This document shows positions 8,229-15,882 of a stretch of DNA of 64,000 nucleotides, piece after piece. The first letter of the stretch is position 1; each line of letters starts with the position of its first letter. Origin of the DNA: Pseudomonas paeninsulae (GTDB lineage Bacteria > Pseudomonadota > Gammaproteobacteria > Pseudomonadales > Pseudomonadaceae); NCBI RefSeq assembly GCF_035621475.1, contig NZ_CP141799.1, positions 466,001 to 530,000 on the forward strand. The letters run 5' to 3'. The position numbers were made by a program, and so were the translations under genes. The notes beneath the pieces are model-generated. The model saw nothing but the letters and a program-made list of their open reading frames with translations, did no database searches and had not been told where the DNA came from.

Positions 8229-8999
8229 TCAAAGATTCTGCATCGTCCGGCACTTGGGGAAAGTCGAGCAGCCCCAAAACTGCTGCCCTGCTTTCGCTCC
8301 TGATTTCACTGTGCGAATAACCAGCGCGCTGCCGCATTTCGGGCATTGCCGCTCGGCTGTCGGATCACTTCGGCGTTTGAGGTTTTGCACATGCTCGCGG
8401 TGGGTGGCGAGGGTCGGTGCGCGGCGGTCGGTTTGCAGAGCTTTCAGCATGGCATCGACTTCAGCCTCGCTGAATACCGGCTGCTGGAATGATTTGATGT
8501 AGCGGATAAAACCGATGCCTTGGGTGACGTTGGCCGGCACTTCGGTTTTGAAGGTGCTGCCGCCAACAAAGGTGATCACCGAATGCAGGTGCTCCGGGTT
8601 TACGCCAAGGGTGGCTTCCAGGGCTTTGAGGTGCTTGTAGTTCTGCCGTAGCGGGTTCTGGAATTTGAAGGTGCGTTTGTAGAGCTTCTGCGTCCACTGC
8701 GACTGCTTCTCGCTGCCGAAGATCCAGCCGCTCATGTTCTTCGTTTCCAGCACGAAGATGCCGTAGGGCGAGAGGAATACGTGGTCGATCTGCGTGGTGC
8801 CGTCTGGCGTATTCAGGGTGACGTTGTGCAGGCGGCGGTAGGTCTGCTTATCCAGCTGCCAATGAGCGAACAGACGCACCAGGAGTTCGCCAATATGGCC
8901 CTTGGCCCAAGGCGACTTGAGCAGGCCGATCAGCAGCATCAGCGGGATAAACCAGCCAAGCGTGCCCCAGACCTGCGCGATGATGGGGGTGAAGTCCAT
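8229..8999 (-). CDS. NERD nuclease-related domain protein with C-terminal topoisomerase-type zinc ribbon
   Basis: A 256-residue protein. A membrane segment lies at about 14-28, then a NERD domain with the nuclease-like residues E38, D72 (TQIDHVFLSPYGIFVLETK), E85 and K87, and a C-terminal zinc ribbon with C219, C222, C244 and C250 (CPKCGSALV, then FWGCSTFPKC), as in the tail of topoisomerase I. NERD proteins are thought to act on DNA and are frequent in mobile and defence regions. No partner gene is obvious. A decayed fragment of a second copy lies at 10462-10550. Confidence 0.8.
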   Translation of the reverse strand: MDFTPIIAQVWGTLGWFIPLMLLIGLLKSPWAKGHIGELLVRLFAHWQLDKQTYRRLHNVTLNTPDGTTQIDHVFLSPYGIFVLETKNMSGWIFGSEKQSQWTQKLYKRTFKFQNPLRQNYKHLKALEATLGVNPEHLHSVITFVGGSTFKTEVPANVTQGIGFIRYIKSFQQPVFSEAEVDAMLKALQTDRRAPTLATHREHVQNLKRRSDPTAERQCPKCGSALVIRTVKSGAKAGQQFWGCSTFPKCRTMQNL

Positions 9000-9108
9000 T
9001 TCCTGACCTTCAGTAATCCTGAGTTACCCGGATAGTACCGAAAGTAGGCGTAAAGGCACGAAAGTATTACCGGGCGCTCTAGCGCGGCCCTCTGAGTGTT
9101 ATGGGCGT

Positions 9109-10260
9109 TTAGGTTGAGTCGCTGCTTTGCCCGCTCGCCGTGCAATTAGCCTGATAGCGGGTGCTACGCCCACCGCCTGGCAGTCGCTCGATGCAGCCTT
9201 TTTCAAGGAGGTCGCCCAGATGGCGAGTGGCCGTTGCTTTGGAGACCTTGGCCACGGCCTGGTATTGGGCGGCGCTGATACCGTTCTCAAAGCCTTTGTC
9301 GCCGCCATCGAGTAGGCGGTTCAGCACTTTTATTTGTTCGGCTGACAGGGCATGGCTGCGGTGCGTCTGCCAGAAGCGCGTTTTAACCAGCACACGGTCG
9401 ATGCGGGCAAGGGCTTGTTCGAGGCTTTTGAGCAGCGTAGCGAGGAACCATTGCAGCCAGGCGGTGATATCCAGCGTGCCTTTCTGACTGGCTTCGAGGA
9501 TGCGGTAATAACCGGCGCGGTCGTCGAGGATGCTCGCTGACATGGCGTAAAAGCGAATCGCCTGCTGCTCGCCCTGGGCCAGCGCCAAGTCGGTGATCGC
9601 TCGAGTCAGGCGGCCGTTACCGTCATCGAAGGGGTGCAGGGTGACGAACCAGAAGTGAGCGATGCCGGCGCGCAGCAATGGATCAAGACTGACATCGCTA
9701 CGGCTGCGCTCGAACCAGGTGAGGAAGTCGGCCAGTTGCTCTTCCAGCCCGGCGCGTGGCGGCGCTTCAAAGTGTACGGTGGGGCGGTCGAGGCGCCCGG
9801 AGACAACCTGCATAGGCTCTTCGCCGCGCAGTGTGCCGATGCGTAGCGGGCGGGCCAACAGGTTGTCGTCGCTGGGGAACAGCCAGCAGTGCCAGCCATA
9901 CAGCCGCTTTAGGTCAAGCGGCTGCTGATGTGCGCGAGTGGCATCGAGCAGCAATTGCGCCAGGCCTTCGGAGCGTGAAGTGGTGCGACCTTCCTCGCTC
10001 AGCCCTAAGCGTCGTGCTAACGAGGAGCGCACCGAGCCGACATTCAACTGCTCGCCCTCGATGGCTGATGAGGTGACGATGTTCTGCAGCAGGGCATCCA
10101 GGCTGCTCTGCACTTCGGTATCACTACCGACAGCACCAAGCATGCCGAGCAAGCGCCCCTGTGCTTGGGCGCAGGCCCGCAACAGCGGTGCAAGCGGTTC
10201 GGCTTGCCAGCTGAAGTGCGGCCAGTTGGGCTGCTGCCAGATCCAGAAGGGGTCATTCAT
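9109..10260 (-). CDS. Fic-family AMP-transferase with built-in inhibitory helix and C-terminal winged helix
   Basis: A 383-residue protein. The Fic catalytic loop HPFDDGNGRLTR (209-220) matches HxFx(D/E)GNGRxxR completely, so NMP transfer to a target protein is expected. An N-terminal helix carries SSAIEGE (64-70), the (S/T)xxxE(G/N) inhibitory motif of self-inhibited (class II) Fic proteins. Residues from about 310 to 370 look like a winged helix (LSAEQIKVLNRLL, then VSKATATRHLGDLLEKG). Directly upstream are two 29-bp palindromes, which that domain may bind to autoregulate. The target protein cannot be inferred. Confidence 0.85.
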   Translation of the reverse strand: MNDPFWIWQQPNWPHFSWQAEPLAPLLRACAQAQGRLLGMLGAVGSDTEVQSSLDALLQNIVTSSAIEGEQLNVGSVRSSLARRLGLSEEGRTTSRSEGLAQLLLDATRAHQQPLDLKRLYGWHCWLFPSDDNLLARPLRIGTLRGEEPMQVVSGRLDRPTVHFEAPPRAGLEEQLADFLTWFERSRSDVSLDPLLRAGIAHFWFVTLHPFDDGNGRLTRAITDLALAQGEQQAIRFYAMSASILDDRAGYYRILEASQKGTLDITAWLQWFLATLLKSLEQALARIDRVLVKTRFWQTHRSHALSAEQIKVLNRLLDGGDKGFENGISAAQYQAVAKVSKATATRHLGDLLEKGCIERLPGGGRSTRYQANCTASGQSSDST

Positions 10261-10276
10261 GGGGCTTGCTCATTTG

Positions 10277-10339
10277 TGAGCCGATTAGCGAGCCTATTCG
10301 GCTCATTAGATGAGCCGATAATGCCGGCTATTCGGCTCA
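10277..10339 (-). promoter_or_regulatory. twin 29-bp palindromic operators upstream of fic
   Basis: Two inverted repeats, 10277-10305 (TGAGCCGATTA-N7-TATTCGGCTCA) and 10311-10339 (TGAGCCGATAA-N7-TATTCGGCTCA), share the same arms and spacing and start 34 bases apart. They lie 17 bases upstream of the fic ATG, so a bound protein would block transcription or translation start. The Fic C-terminal winged helix is the nearest candidate ligand. Confidence 0.6.
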
Positions 10340-10461
10340 CTGTCTAATCGAACTCACGAGGCTGCTTGTGCCCCCGAGGCTTACTGCTATCACTCCACTT
10401 CGAGTTTATAAAACCGTCCCACATCTTGTTCCGGGCACTGAGTGCCAAGCTTGCGCGTCGA

Positions 10462-10550
10462 CTGCGCCTGCTTTTCGCTGCCGATAACCCAGCCACTCAT
10501 ATTCTTCGTTTCCAGTACGAAGATGCCTTAGGGCGAGAGAAATACTTATG
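10462..10550 (-). pseudogene. fragment of a second NERD gene
   Basis: About 89 bases align without gaps over most of their length with the NERD gene around 8695-8785 (roughly 80-85 percent identical by eye), covering the segment SPYGIFVLETKNMSGW. The tyrosine codon of SPYG is TAA here, and nothing else of the gene remains. It shows that a related NERD gene once stood between fic and hipB. Confidence 0.7.
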
Positions 10551-10603
10551 GCCCTTTTCAGGGGGCGTATCAGCCGCCGCGTTGATTTTTTATTAAGTCA
10601 GGT

Positions 10604-10635
10604 ATACGTTACATCTAATCTATTTAGTAACGTAT
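10604..10635 (+). promoter_or_regulatory. HipB-type operator
   Basis: ATACGTTAC (10604-10612) and GTAACGTAT (10627-10635) are a perfect 9-bp inverted repeat with a 14-base spacer, ending 8 bases before the hipB start. This is the usual place for the autorepression site of a toxin-antitoxin pair. Confidence 0.6.
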
Positions 10636-10642
10636 TCATAAC

Positions 10643-10894
10643 ATGGACTATTCCCTCATCACGCAGCGCCTCGGCGAGCAGCTTCGGCAGCGCCGCCTCA
10701 ATCGCGGGCTGACTCAGGCTGCGCTCGCTTCCTTGGCTGGCCTCACCCGGCAGAAAATCATCGCTATCGAAAAGGGCGATCTGTCGGTGGGCATGCTGGC
10801 TTATGCGCGTGTGCTGGCAGCACTCGACTGCGAGCTCAGTGTTGTGCCGGCAGCTATGCCCACGCTGGACGAAATACACGGAGTATTTGACTGA
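10643..10894 (+). CDS. hipB: HipB-like antitoxin, Xre-family DNA-binding protein
   Basis: An 83-residue helix-turn-helix protein: GEQLRQRRLNRGLTQAALAS, LAGLTRQKIIAIEKGDLS, then a short C-terminal tail. This is the size and form of HipB antitoxins, which neutralise HipA and repress their own operon. Its stop overlaps the hipA start by one base (TGATG). A perfect inverted repeat just upstream is the likely operator. Confidence 0.85.
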   Translation: MDYSLITQRLGEQLRQRRLNRGLTQAALASLAGLTRQKIIAIEKGDLSVGMLAYARVLAALDCELSVVPAAMPTLDEIHGVFD

Positions 10895-12090
10895 TGACCA
10901 CCGTGCTGCAGGTTGCAACGCCAGAAGGTGGCAGCGGGAAGATCCTTACCAGTGCCGGAGACTATCTGTTCCGCTACCACGAAGACGCCAAGACTCAGGC
11001 GGCGATCAGTTTGCTGATGCCCGTGCGTTTGGATGAGTACCGTCACCGGGAACTGCACCCGATCTTCCAGATGAACCTGCCAGAAGGTTATGTTCTGGAG
11101 CAGTTGCGTAATCGGTTGGCCAAGGTGGCGAACGTCGACCCGATGTTGCTGCTGGCACTGTCTGGTAGCAGTTCGCCTATCGGGCGGGTGGCAGTCAGCT
11201 CGCCGGAGGTCGATGCGCTGTTGCGGCGACAACAGTTCCCCGGAGAAAGGCTCGAAGAAATCCTCGCCTGGGACGGTGCAGAAGATATTTTTGCCGGCCT
11301 GGTGGATCGCTACATCCTGCGCGCCGGCATATCGGGCGTACAGCCCAAGGTCTTGGTACCAGAACAGCAGGATTCTGCGCCGGAACGGTTTACCTCGAAA
11401 ACCTCCGACCTGATCATCAAGAGCGGTCGGGACGAGTTTCCGGGGTTGGCGATCAACGAGTTCCTCTGCATGTCCGTGGCCAGAGAAGCCGGGATTGCGG
11501 TGCCGCAGTTCTACCTCTCCGCCAACGCCAAGCTATTCGTCATGCGCCGCTTCGACCGCGATGAACAACTCAATCCCATCGGCTTCGAGGACATGGCGGC
11601 CTTGATGGGGCTGGCTGCAGAGCAAAAGTACAGCAAGAGCTATTCGGCTATCGTCAAGGCCATCCGCCTGTTCTGCCCACCCGAGCAGGTGCAGGGCTCG
11701 CTGGCGCAGTTATTCGCCATGGTCACCTTGAGCTGCATCGTCGGCAACGGCGACGCCCACCTGAAGAACTTTGGGCTGCTGTATTCCGACCCTACCCAGC
11801 GCGATGCACGCTTGGCACCGGCCTACGATATCGTCAACACCACGGCCTATATTCCAGAGGATGTATTGGCGTTAGATCTGGTGGGCAATAAGTCGCTGTT
11901 TGCGTCTCGGCAAGGGCTACTGGATTTCGCAAAGGTCTGTGATGTGGCGCATCCAGAAGAAGTGATCTGTGAGCAGCTGCAGGCATTGGAGCAGGTGCTG
12001 GCTCGTTCGACGGAGCTGTGCGAACAGGCTCCGCATGTGGTCGCAGCAATCAAGCGGTGCGCTGAGCCGTTTATGCAGACGTTTGGCTAG
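10894..12090 (+). CDS. hipA: HipA-like serine/threonine kinase toxin
   Basis: A 398-residue protein in which a HipA N-terminal domain is followed by the kinase core. ISGVQPKVLV (146-155) corresponds to the ATP-binding loop with the autophosphorylated serine. The catalytic motif is GNGDAHLKNFGLLY (284-297, D287 and N292), and metal binding is by APAYDIVNT (308-316, D312). HipA kinases phosphorylate translation factors (glutamyl-tRNA synthetase in E. coli) and cause dormancy. All key residues are present, so it is probably active. The HipB gene overlaps it, as in known hipBA operons. Confidence 0.88.
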   Translation: MTTVLQVATPEGGSGKILTSAGDYLFRYHEDAKTQAAISLLMPVRLDEYRHRELHPIFQMNLPEGYVLEQLRNRLAKVANVDPMLLLALSGSSSPIGRVAVSSPEVDALLRRQQFPGERLEEILAWDGAEDIFAGLVDRYILRAGISGVQPKVLVPEQQDSAPERFTSKTSDLIIKSGRDEFPGLAINEFLCMSVAREAGIAVPQFYLSANAKLFVMRRFDRDEQLNPIGFEDMAALMGLAAEQKYSKSYSAIVKAIRLFCPPEQVQGSLAQLFAMVTLSCIVGNGDAHLKNFGLLYSDPTQRDARLAPAYDIVNTTAYIPEDVLALDLVGNKSLFASRQGLLDFAKVCDVAHPEEVICEQLQALEQVLARSTELCEQAPHVVAAIKRCAEPFMQTFG

Positions 12091-12366
12091 CGTGCGTTCA
12101 GGTGTGTAATCGTTACAGCTTTGATCTGGCCTGCCATACACCAAGCCCAGCACCTTCTGCTGGGTTGCGGAAAATATGGCATCGCTGAGTGGGATGGCTT
12201 GCTGGCTCGATAAGTCTCAGAAAGGGAACGATAAGTCCCATTTTTGGACTCTTCAATCCTGCGCTAATAGCACCGCATTGATTTAGGAGAGGGGCGTAAT
12301 CTCAGGGGACCAAAAATAAATCAGTCCCCTTTTCCCTACGCTGGGCTTTTTGTCGCGGGTGTCGGA
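12091..12366. other. intergenic region with repeat remnants
   Basis: A GC-rich hairpin (CCCAGCA-CCTTC-TGCTGGG, about 12149-12167) may end hipBA transcription. Two further copies of the dispersed GGGA...GTCCC motif follow, at 12224-12245 and 12304-12333. The second forms a perfect 7-bp inverted repeat (AGGGGAC/GTCCCCT). No coding frame is supported. Confidence 0.45.
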
Positions 12367-13185
12367 TTAGATGATTTTCACCCCGGTTTCCGGGATAAAC
12401 ATAAAGCAGTAGAAGCCGTACTCCACCACCAGTTCACGGCTATCGGTGCTGGAGACCGGCCCCTGGTTGACTTGCCAATTGGCGGTCATGGGGTTGCTGA
12501 TGGGGTTGCCGGCAAAGTCGAAGTTGGTCACCTGGTCTGAGCCGTCCTTCTGTGACCAGCTGTCGCAAGCGCCGGATGAGTTGTCACAGCGCGCCCAGTG
12601 GTAGTCGCCCGGCCAGTTGGCATCGCCCGCCGTTGAGACCATCAGCGCGACAAAGTGCCCGCCGAGGTAGCCGGCCCCCAGGCTGCCTGGCGGTTGTGGG
12701 TTGGTGCCCTGCTTGCTGGACTTGAAGGCAAACAGCTGTTCGAGGCTGGTGCCGACCAACTCCAGCCCGTCGTTGACTGCGTAGCTGCTGACCAGGGCCC
12801 CCAGCTCGGCGAAGGGCTTTTGAAAGTCGGCGGCGGTGAGCAGGTAGCCGCTCTGCCGTCCTGGCTGCGGAAAGGTGTTGGGGGTGATGTTGCAGCCGTA
12901 GGCATAACAGTTGTTGTTGGGCTGGAACCTGAATGACATGAAGTTGCCCTGGCAGTCGCCTGCGGGGTCGTAGCGGCCGGCCGCCTCTCCGTACACCGTG
13001 GCCGAGTATTGGGGCACGCCGATGGTTTTCTGTTCAGGCACGCTGATCTGTACCGGGATAACCGTGGGGGCGATGTAGTGTTCGTCCGGTACCGCGCCCA
13101 GTGCCGGGGCGCTGGTGGTTTGGTGAAAGAAGTCCTGGGGCGCGATTACACCGCTGAATTTGAAGGGGCGTGCTGAGCTGTTCAT
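12367..13185 (-). CDS. putative papain-like (Cys-His) hydrolase, last gene of the hydrolase cassette
   Basis: A 272-residue protein without a signal peptide. The segment NNCYAYGCN (91-99) has a likely catalytic cysteine, C93. GGHFVALMV (175-183) and GDYHWARCD (193-201) supply histidines, and FAGNPISNP follows. The C / DYHWxR / GNxI-xxP layout resembles an uncharacterised papain-like family. This link is from memory of the motif, not a search. The start is set at 13185, where AAAAGGAAT precedes MNSSARP; a 26-codon extension upstream runs into a repeat. A mobile repeat separates it from the asparaginase gene. Confidence 0.55.
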   Translation of the reverse strand: MNSSARPFKFSGVIAPQDFFHQTTSAPALGAVPDEHYIAPTVIPVQISVPEQKTIGVPQYSATVYGEAAGRYDPAGDCQGNFMSFRFQPNNNCYAYGCNITPNTFPQPGRQSGYLLTAADFQKPFAELGALVSSYAVNDGLELVGTSLEQLFAFKSSKQGTNPQPPGSLGAGYLGGHFVALMVSTAGDANWPGDYHWARCDNSSGACDSWSQKDGSDQVTNFDFAGNPISNPMTANWQVNQGPVSSTDSRELVVEYGFYCFMFIPETGVKII

Positions 13186-13220
13186 GGCGTATTCCTTTTC
13201 GCTGGGTGGGTTGGGGCTAA

Positions 13221-13376
13221 CAGGCCGTTGAAAAATGTAGGCGAGGCAGCCGAGACAAGGCAAAAACAGGCGAAAAAGCGGAGTTTACGTGCTGTAAATG
13301 AGCATTTTGATCGGACTCGCGCACGAGCCTGTTTTTAACGCCGTATCGGCAACGTAGGTAGTTTTGCAACGGCCTG
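13221..13376. mobile_element. 156-bp MITE-like element with CTAA target duplication
   Basis: The ends CAGGCCGTTGAAAAA and TTTTGCAACGGCCTG form 15-bp terminal inverted repeats with one mismatch. The tetranucleotide CTAA flanks both sides (13217-13220 and 13377-13380), as expected for a target duplication. There is no coding capacity. The right-hand CTAA contains the stop codon of the asparaginase gene, so the insertion landed exactly at that gene's end. A degraded relative lies at 27194-27349. Confidence 0.65.
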
Positions 13377-14963
13377 CTAAGGGTAGAGCTGGCTGGCACT
13401 GACCATGCTGGAGTAGTTGTACACCTGCAGGGTCAGGCTGTTGTCTGGCACCGAACTGGCGTAATGGCCGCTGATAACCAGGCGCGAAGAAGCGCCACCG
13501 TACTGGCCGGTATCGCTGGCCCAGATGGCCTGGTTGTTGCGGTTGTAGAACACCAGGTTGCCGTCATCCTGCATGCGCAGGCGACCTGGCAAATCACTCG
13601 GCTGGATGGTGATGGGCAGGCGCCACAGTGGCGTGTCCTGGACGCTGGCCAGCAGTAGCGGGCCTTGGTCTGGGGTGTTGCTCAGGCTGGCGCTGCCATC
13701 CAGGGCGCTGATGCTCTGGTTGGGCAGCAGGTCGGGGTTGATCCGGCTGTCCAGGTAATTGACGCTCCGCATCTCGCCGGCCAGGTTGGTTTGCAGCAGG
13801 GTCTGCACCTGCTGAGGTGTCCAGCCGTTGGTTGCGGCGGCGGCCATCAGGATCATCAACTTGGCCAGGGCGGCCATGGGCGTCATGTCCGCTGGCGACA
13901 GGGCACCCACCTGGGGCAGCCAGGCACCAGAGGCATAGGCGCCATTGTTCACCGTGCCAGCCAAGACCTGGGTGCAGTCGACCAGGTTGACGCCGCTCTG
14001 ATTGGCCTGATTCAGGGCCTGGTAGATGGCCCCGGCGCTGGGCGTGTCCGGGTTGCCGGAGGGGAAGTTGCCTTCGCCATAGGACTCCAGAACGATGCCG
14101 CGCGCCCCGGCGCTGACCACGGCGTCGACCAGCGTGGCGAGAAAGGCGCTGGGCGGCGAGAGGCTGTAGGGCGCGGGGAATGCGTTCAACTGAACAATCG
14201 GAAAGTTATTGATGCAGGCCGTGATGCCGCTGAGCTGATTCTGCTGGCCGACCAGCACGTCGGGGCTCTCCAGGCTGAGGCTGCCGTGCACGGGGCCGGG
14301 CAGGCAGGCGGCGTTATCGAGCGTCAGGCTGATGCCATATTCGGCCAGGGCCGGGTAGTTGGGGGACGAGAAGGCGTCGAACTGGCTGGCGTTGGTCTTG
14401 ACCACGCGGTTGCCGCGATAGAGGTGGTTGTGAAAGTACACGCACACCTCGGCAATACCGCTCTGTGCGGCCGCGACCGCGCCACAGAGGTTCTGATACG
14501 CATCGGTGTTGAAGTTCAGGCTTAAGGCCTGATCGCTGCTGGCCTGGTAATACAGCGGCACCTGCGAGCCGGTGATGATCACCGGCTTGTTCAGCACGGC
14601 GGTGGCATAGCCGTTGGCGTCGAAGCTGTTGAGCAGAAACGCCAGCGCGGCACCGGAGAAGTCCATGCTGTCGGTGCCGTGGAGAATGACGAAGCCGTCG
14701 TAGGCGGCGTAATTGTCCAGGATGCCCTGGGCCATGATGCACCAGTCGGTGGGTTGCAGATTGGTGCTGTCCAGGGTGTTGCTGGCCGACTCGGGGAAGC
14801 TGATCTGGGTCAGATAGCCGATGCTGAGGTCAGGGAATTGCTGCTGCAGGATCGGGTTGAGCAACTGCTCGCTGGCCTCGGCAAAGGCCGTGGCGCTCAT
14901 CGGCGCGAGCGGGTCGCCGACGCAGCTGATGGTGCCGCCGGTATTGATAATGGCGATATGCAT
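13377..14963 (-). CDS. L-asparaginase fused to a C-terminal mannose-binding (B-type) lectin domain
   Basis: A 528-residue protein. Residues 1 to about 350 are a type I/II asparaginase: first catalytic threonine in NTGGTIS (T11), second in LHGTDSM (T97, D98), and KPVIITGSQVPL. It converts asparagine to aspartate and ammonia. From about residue 440 a bulb-lectin domain follows; residues 465-473 (QDDGNLVFY) match the mannose-binding motif QxDxNxVxY exactly. No signal peptide is present. GGAGG lies before the ATG. Ordinary asparaginases end near 330-350 residues, so the lectin part is an added module that could target the enzyme to glycans. It is third in a run of amide-hydrolase-like genes. Confidence 0.85.
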   Translation of the reverse strand: MHIAIINTGGTISCVGDPLAPMSATAFAEASEQLLNPILQQQFPDLSIGYLTQISFPESASNTLDSTNLQPTDWCIMAQGILDNYAAYDGFVILHGTDSMDFSGAALAFLLNSFDANGYATAVLNKPVIITGSQVPLYYQASSDQALSLNFNTDAYQNLCGAVAAAQSGIAEVCVYFHNHLYRGNRVVKTNASQFDAFSSPNYPALAEYGISLTLDNAACLPGPVHGSLSLESPDVLVGQQNQLSGITACINNFPIVQLNAFPAPYSLSPPSAFLATLVDAVVSAGARGIVLESYGEGNFPSGNPDTPSAGAIYQALNQANQSGVNLVDCTQVLAGTVNNGAYASGAWLPQVGALSPADMTPMAALAKLMILMAAAATNGWTPQQVQTLLQTNLAGEMRSVNYLDSRINPDLLPNQSISALDGSASLSNTPDQGPLLLASVQDTPLWRLPITIQPSDLPGRLRMQDDGNLVFYNRNNQAIWASDTGQYGGASSRLVISGHYASSVPDNSLTLQVYNYSSMVSASQLYP

Positions 14964-14994
14964 AGGGTGCCTCCTGGCTTGTCTCGGTCGTGGC

Positions 14995-15882
14995 TCAGCG
15001 TTGGGTCAGCAGGGCCTGGCGTAGCCGCCCGAAGCTGGGCGCCGTGGTGCGGCTCAGGTGCTGGGCGCTGAGGCTGACCACGGGTGCCATGGCGATGCTG
15101 AAGGCGGCGCCGAGCTTGAGCTGGTCGGAGAACCAGGGGGCCTCATAGGCCGGGGTGGTCGACCAGTTCTGCCGGATTTCTTCGTTTTGCAGGTTGACGA
15201 TGTTGCTGAAGGCCGTGCTGGGGTCTTGCGGGTCTTTACGATACTGCAGGGCGATTTCCGCCAGTTCGACCAGTTCGGCATGGGTAAAGGGCAGGCCGGC
15301 GTTGCGAATCTGTACGGGCGGCTGCTCCTGGCGGCGCATGATGCAGTACACCGTTTGCCCGCCGCAGGTCGGATCGCGCTGATACAGCTGCAGGTCGTAG
15401 GGCTGGTTGCTGGCCACGGCGTGGCCATCGCCGGAGTAACTGACGCCGAAATCGCCACGGTTGTTCTGTCGCGGGTCGCCCTGCAAGAGCGCCAGTTCGC
15501 ACTGCACGACACGGCTGCCGAGTTGGTCAATGCGGGCTTGCAATTGGTTGGCATTGGCCTGGGCGGTGCTGTTGTCCGGCGGGTTGGCACCTTGGGCGAA
15601 TAGTTGCCAGCTGTTGGCGGGCTGGGCGGCGATCAGGTCGAAGAAGGCGTCGATGCAGGCGGGGCTGTCGAGGTGGGCCAGGGTCAGGCTGTTGTGGTTA
15701 TCGAAGCTGCTGACCACGGCGGTGATGATGCAGGAGGTGGCACTGTCGGAGTAGGCCGTCAGCGGGGTGCCGGTCAGCACGAAGGTCTGGTAGTTACCCT
15801 GGTCGACATAGAAGAACCCTTGCGCGGGTGGGGCGATAGGCGACTGGTCGGCGAGCTTGAGGCTGATGTCGATGGGGCTCAT
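14995..15882 (-). CDS. protein resembling N-terminal asparagine amidohydrolase (NTAN1-like)
   Basis: A 295-residue protein without signal peptide. The segment TSCIITAVVSSFDNHNSLTLAHLDSPACIDAF is reduced here to its key points: C51 after a serine, a hydrophobic strand, then LAHLD at 68-72. This recalls the cysteine and LxHxD region of NTAN1, which deamidates N-terminal asparagine of proteins. The rest is not recognisable. Its ATG overlaps the stop of the preceding Ntn-hydrolase gene by four bases, so they are co-translated, and the asparaginase follows after 31 bases. The assignment is tentative, but neighbouring asparagine chemistry fits it. Confidence 0.5.
   Translation of the reverse strand: MSPIDISLKLADQSPIAPPAQGFFYVDQGNYQTFVLTGTPLTAYSDSATSCIITAVVSSFDNHNSLTLAHLDSPACIDAFFDLIAAQPANSWQLFAQGANPPDNSTAQANANQLQARIDQLGSRVVQCELALLQGDPRQNNRGDFGVSYSGDGHAVASNQPYDLQLYQRDPTCGGQTVYCIMRRQEQPPVQIRNAGLPFTHAELVELAEIALQYRKDPQDPSTAFSNIVNLQNEEIRQNWSTTPAYEAPWFSDQLKLGAAFSIAMAPVVSLSAQHLSRTTAPSFGRLRQALLTQR

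Noticed and set aside
10366..10596. 76-codon plus-strand ORF upstream of hipB
   Set aside because: It covers the decayed NERD fragment on the opposite strand and has no coding signature of its own.
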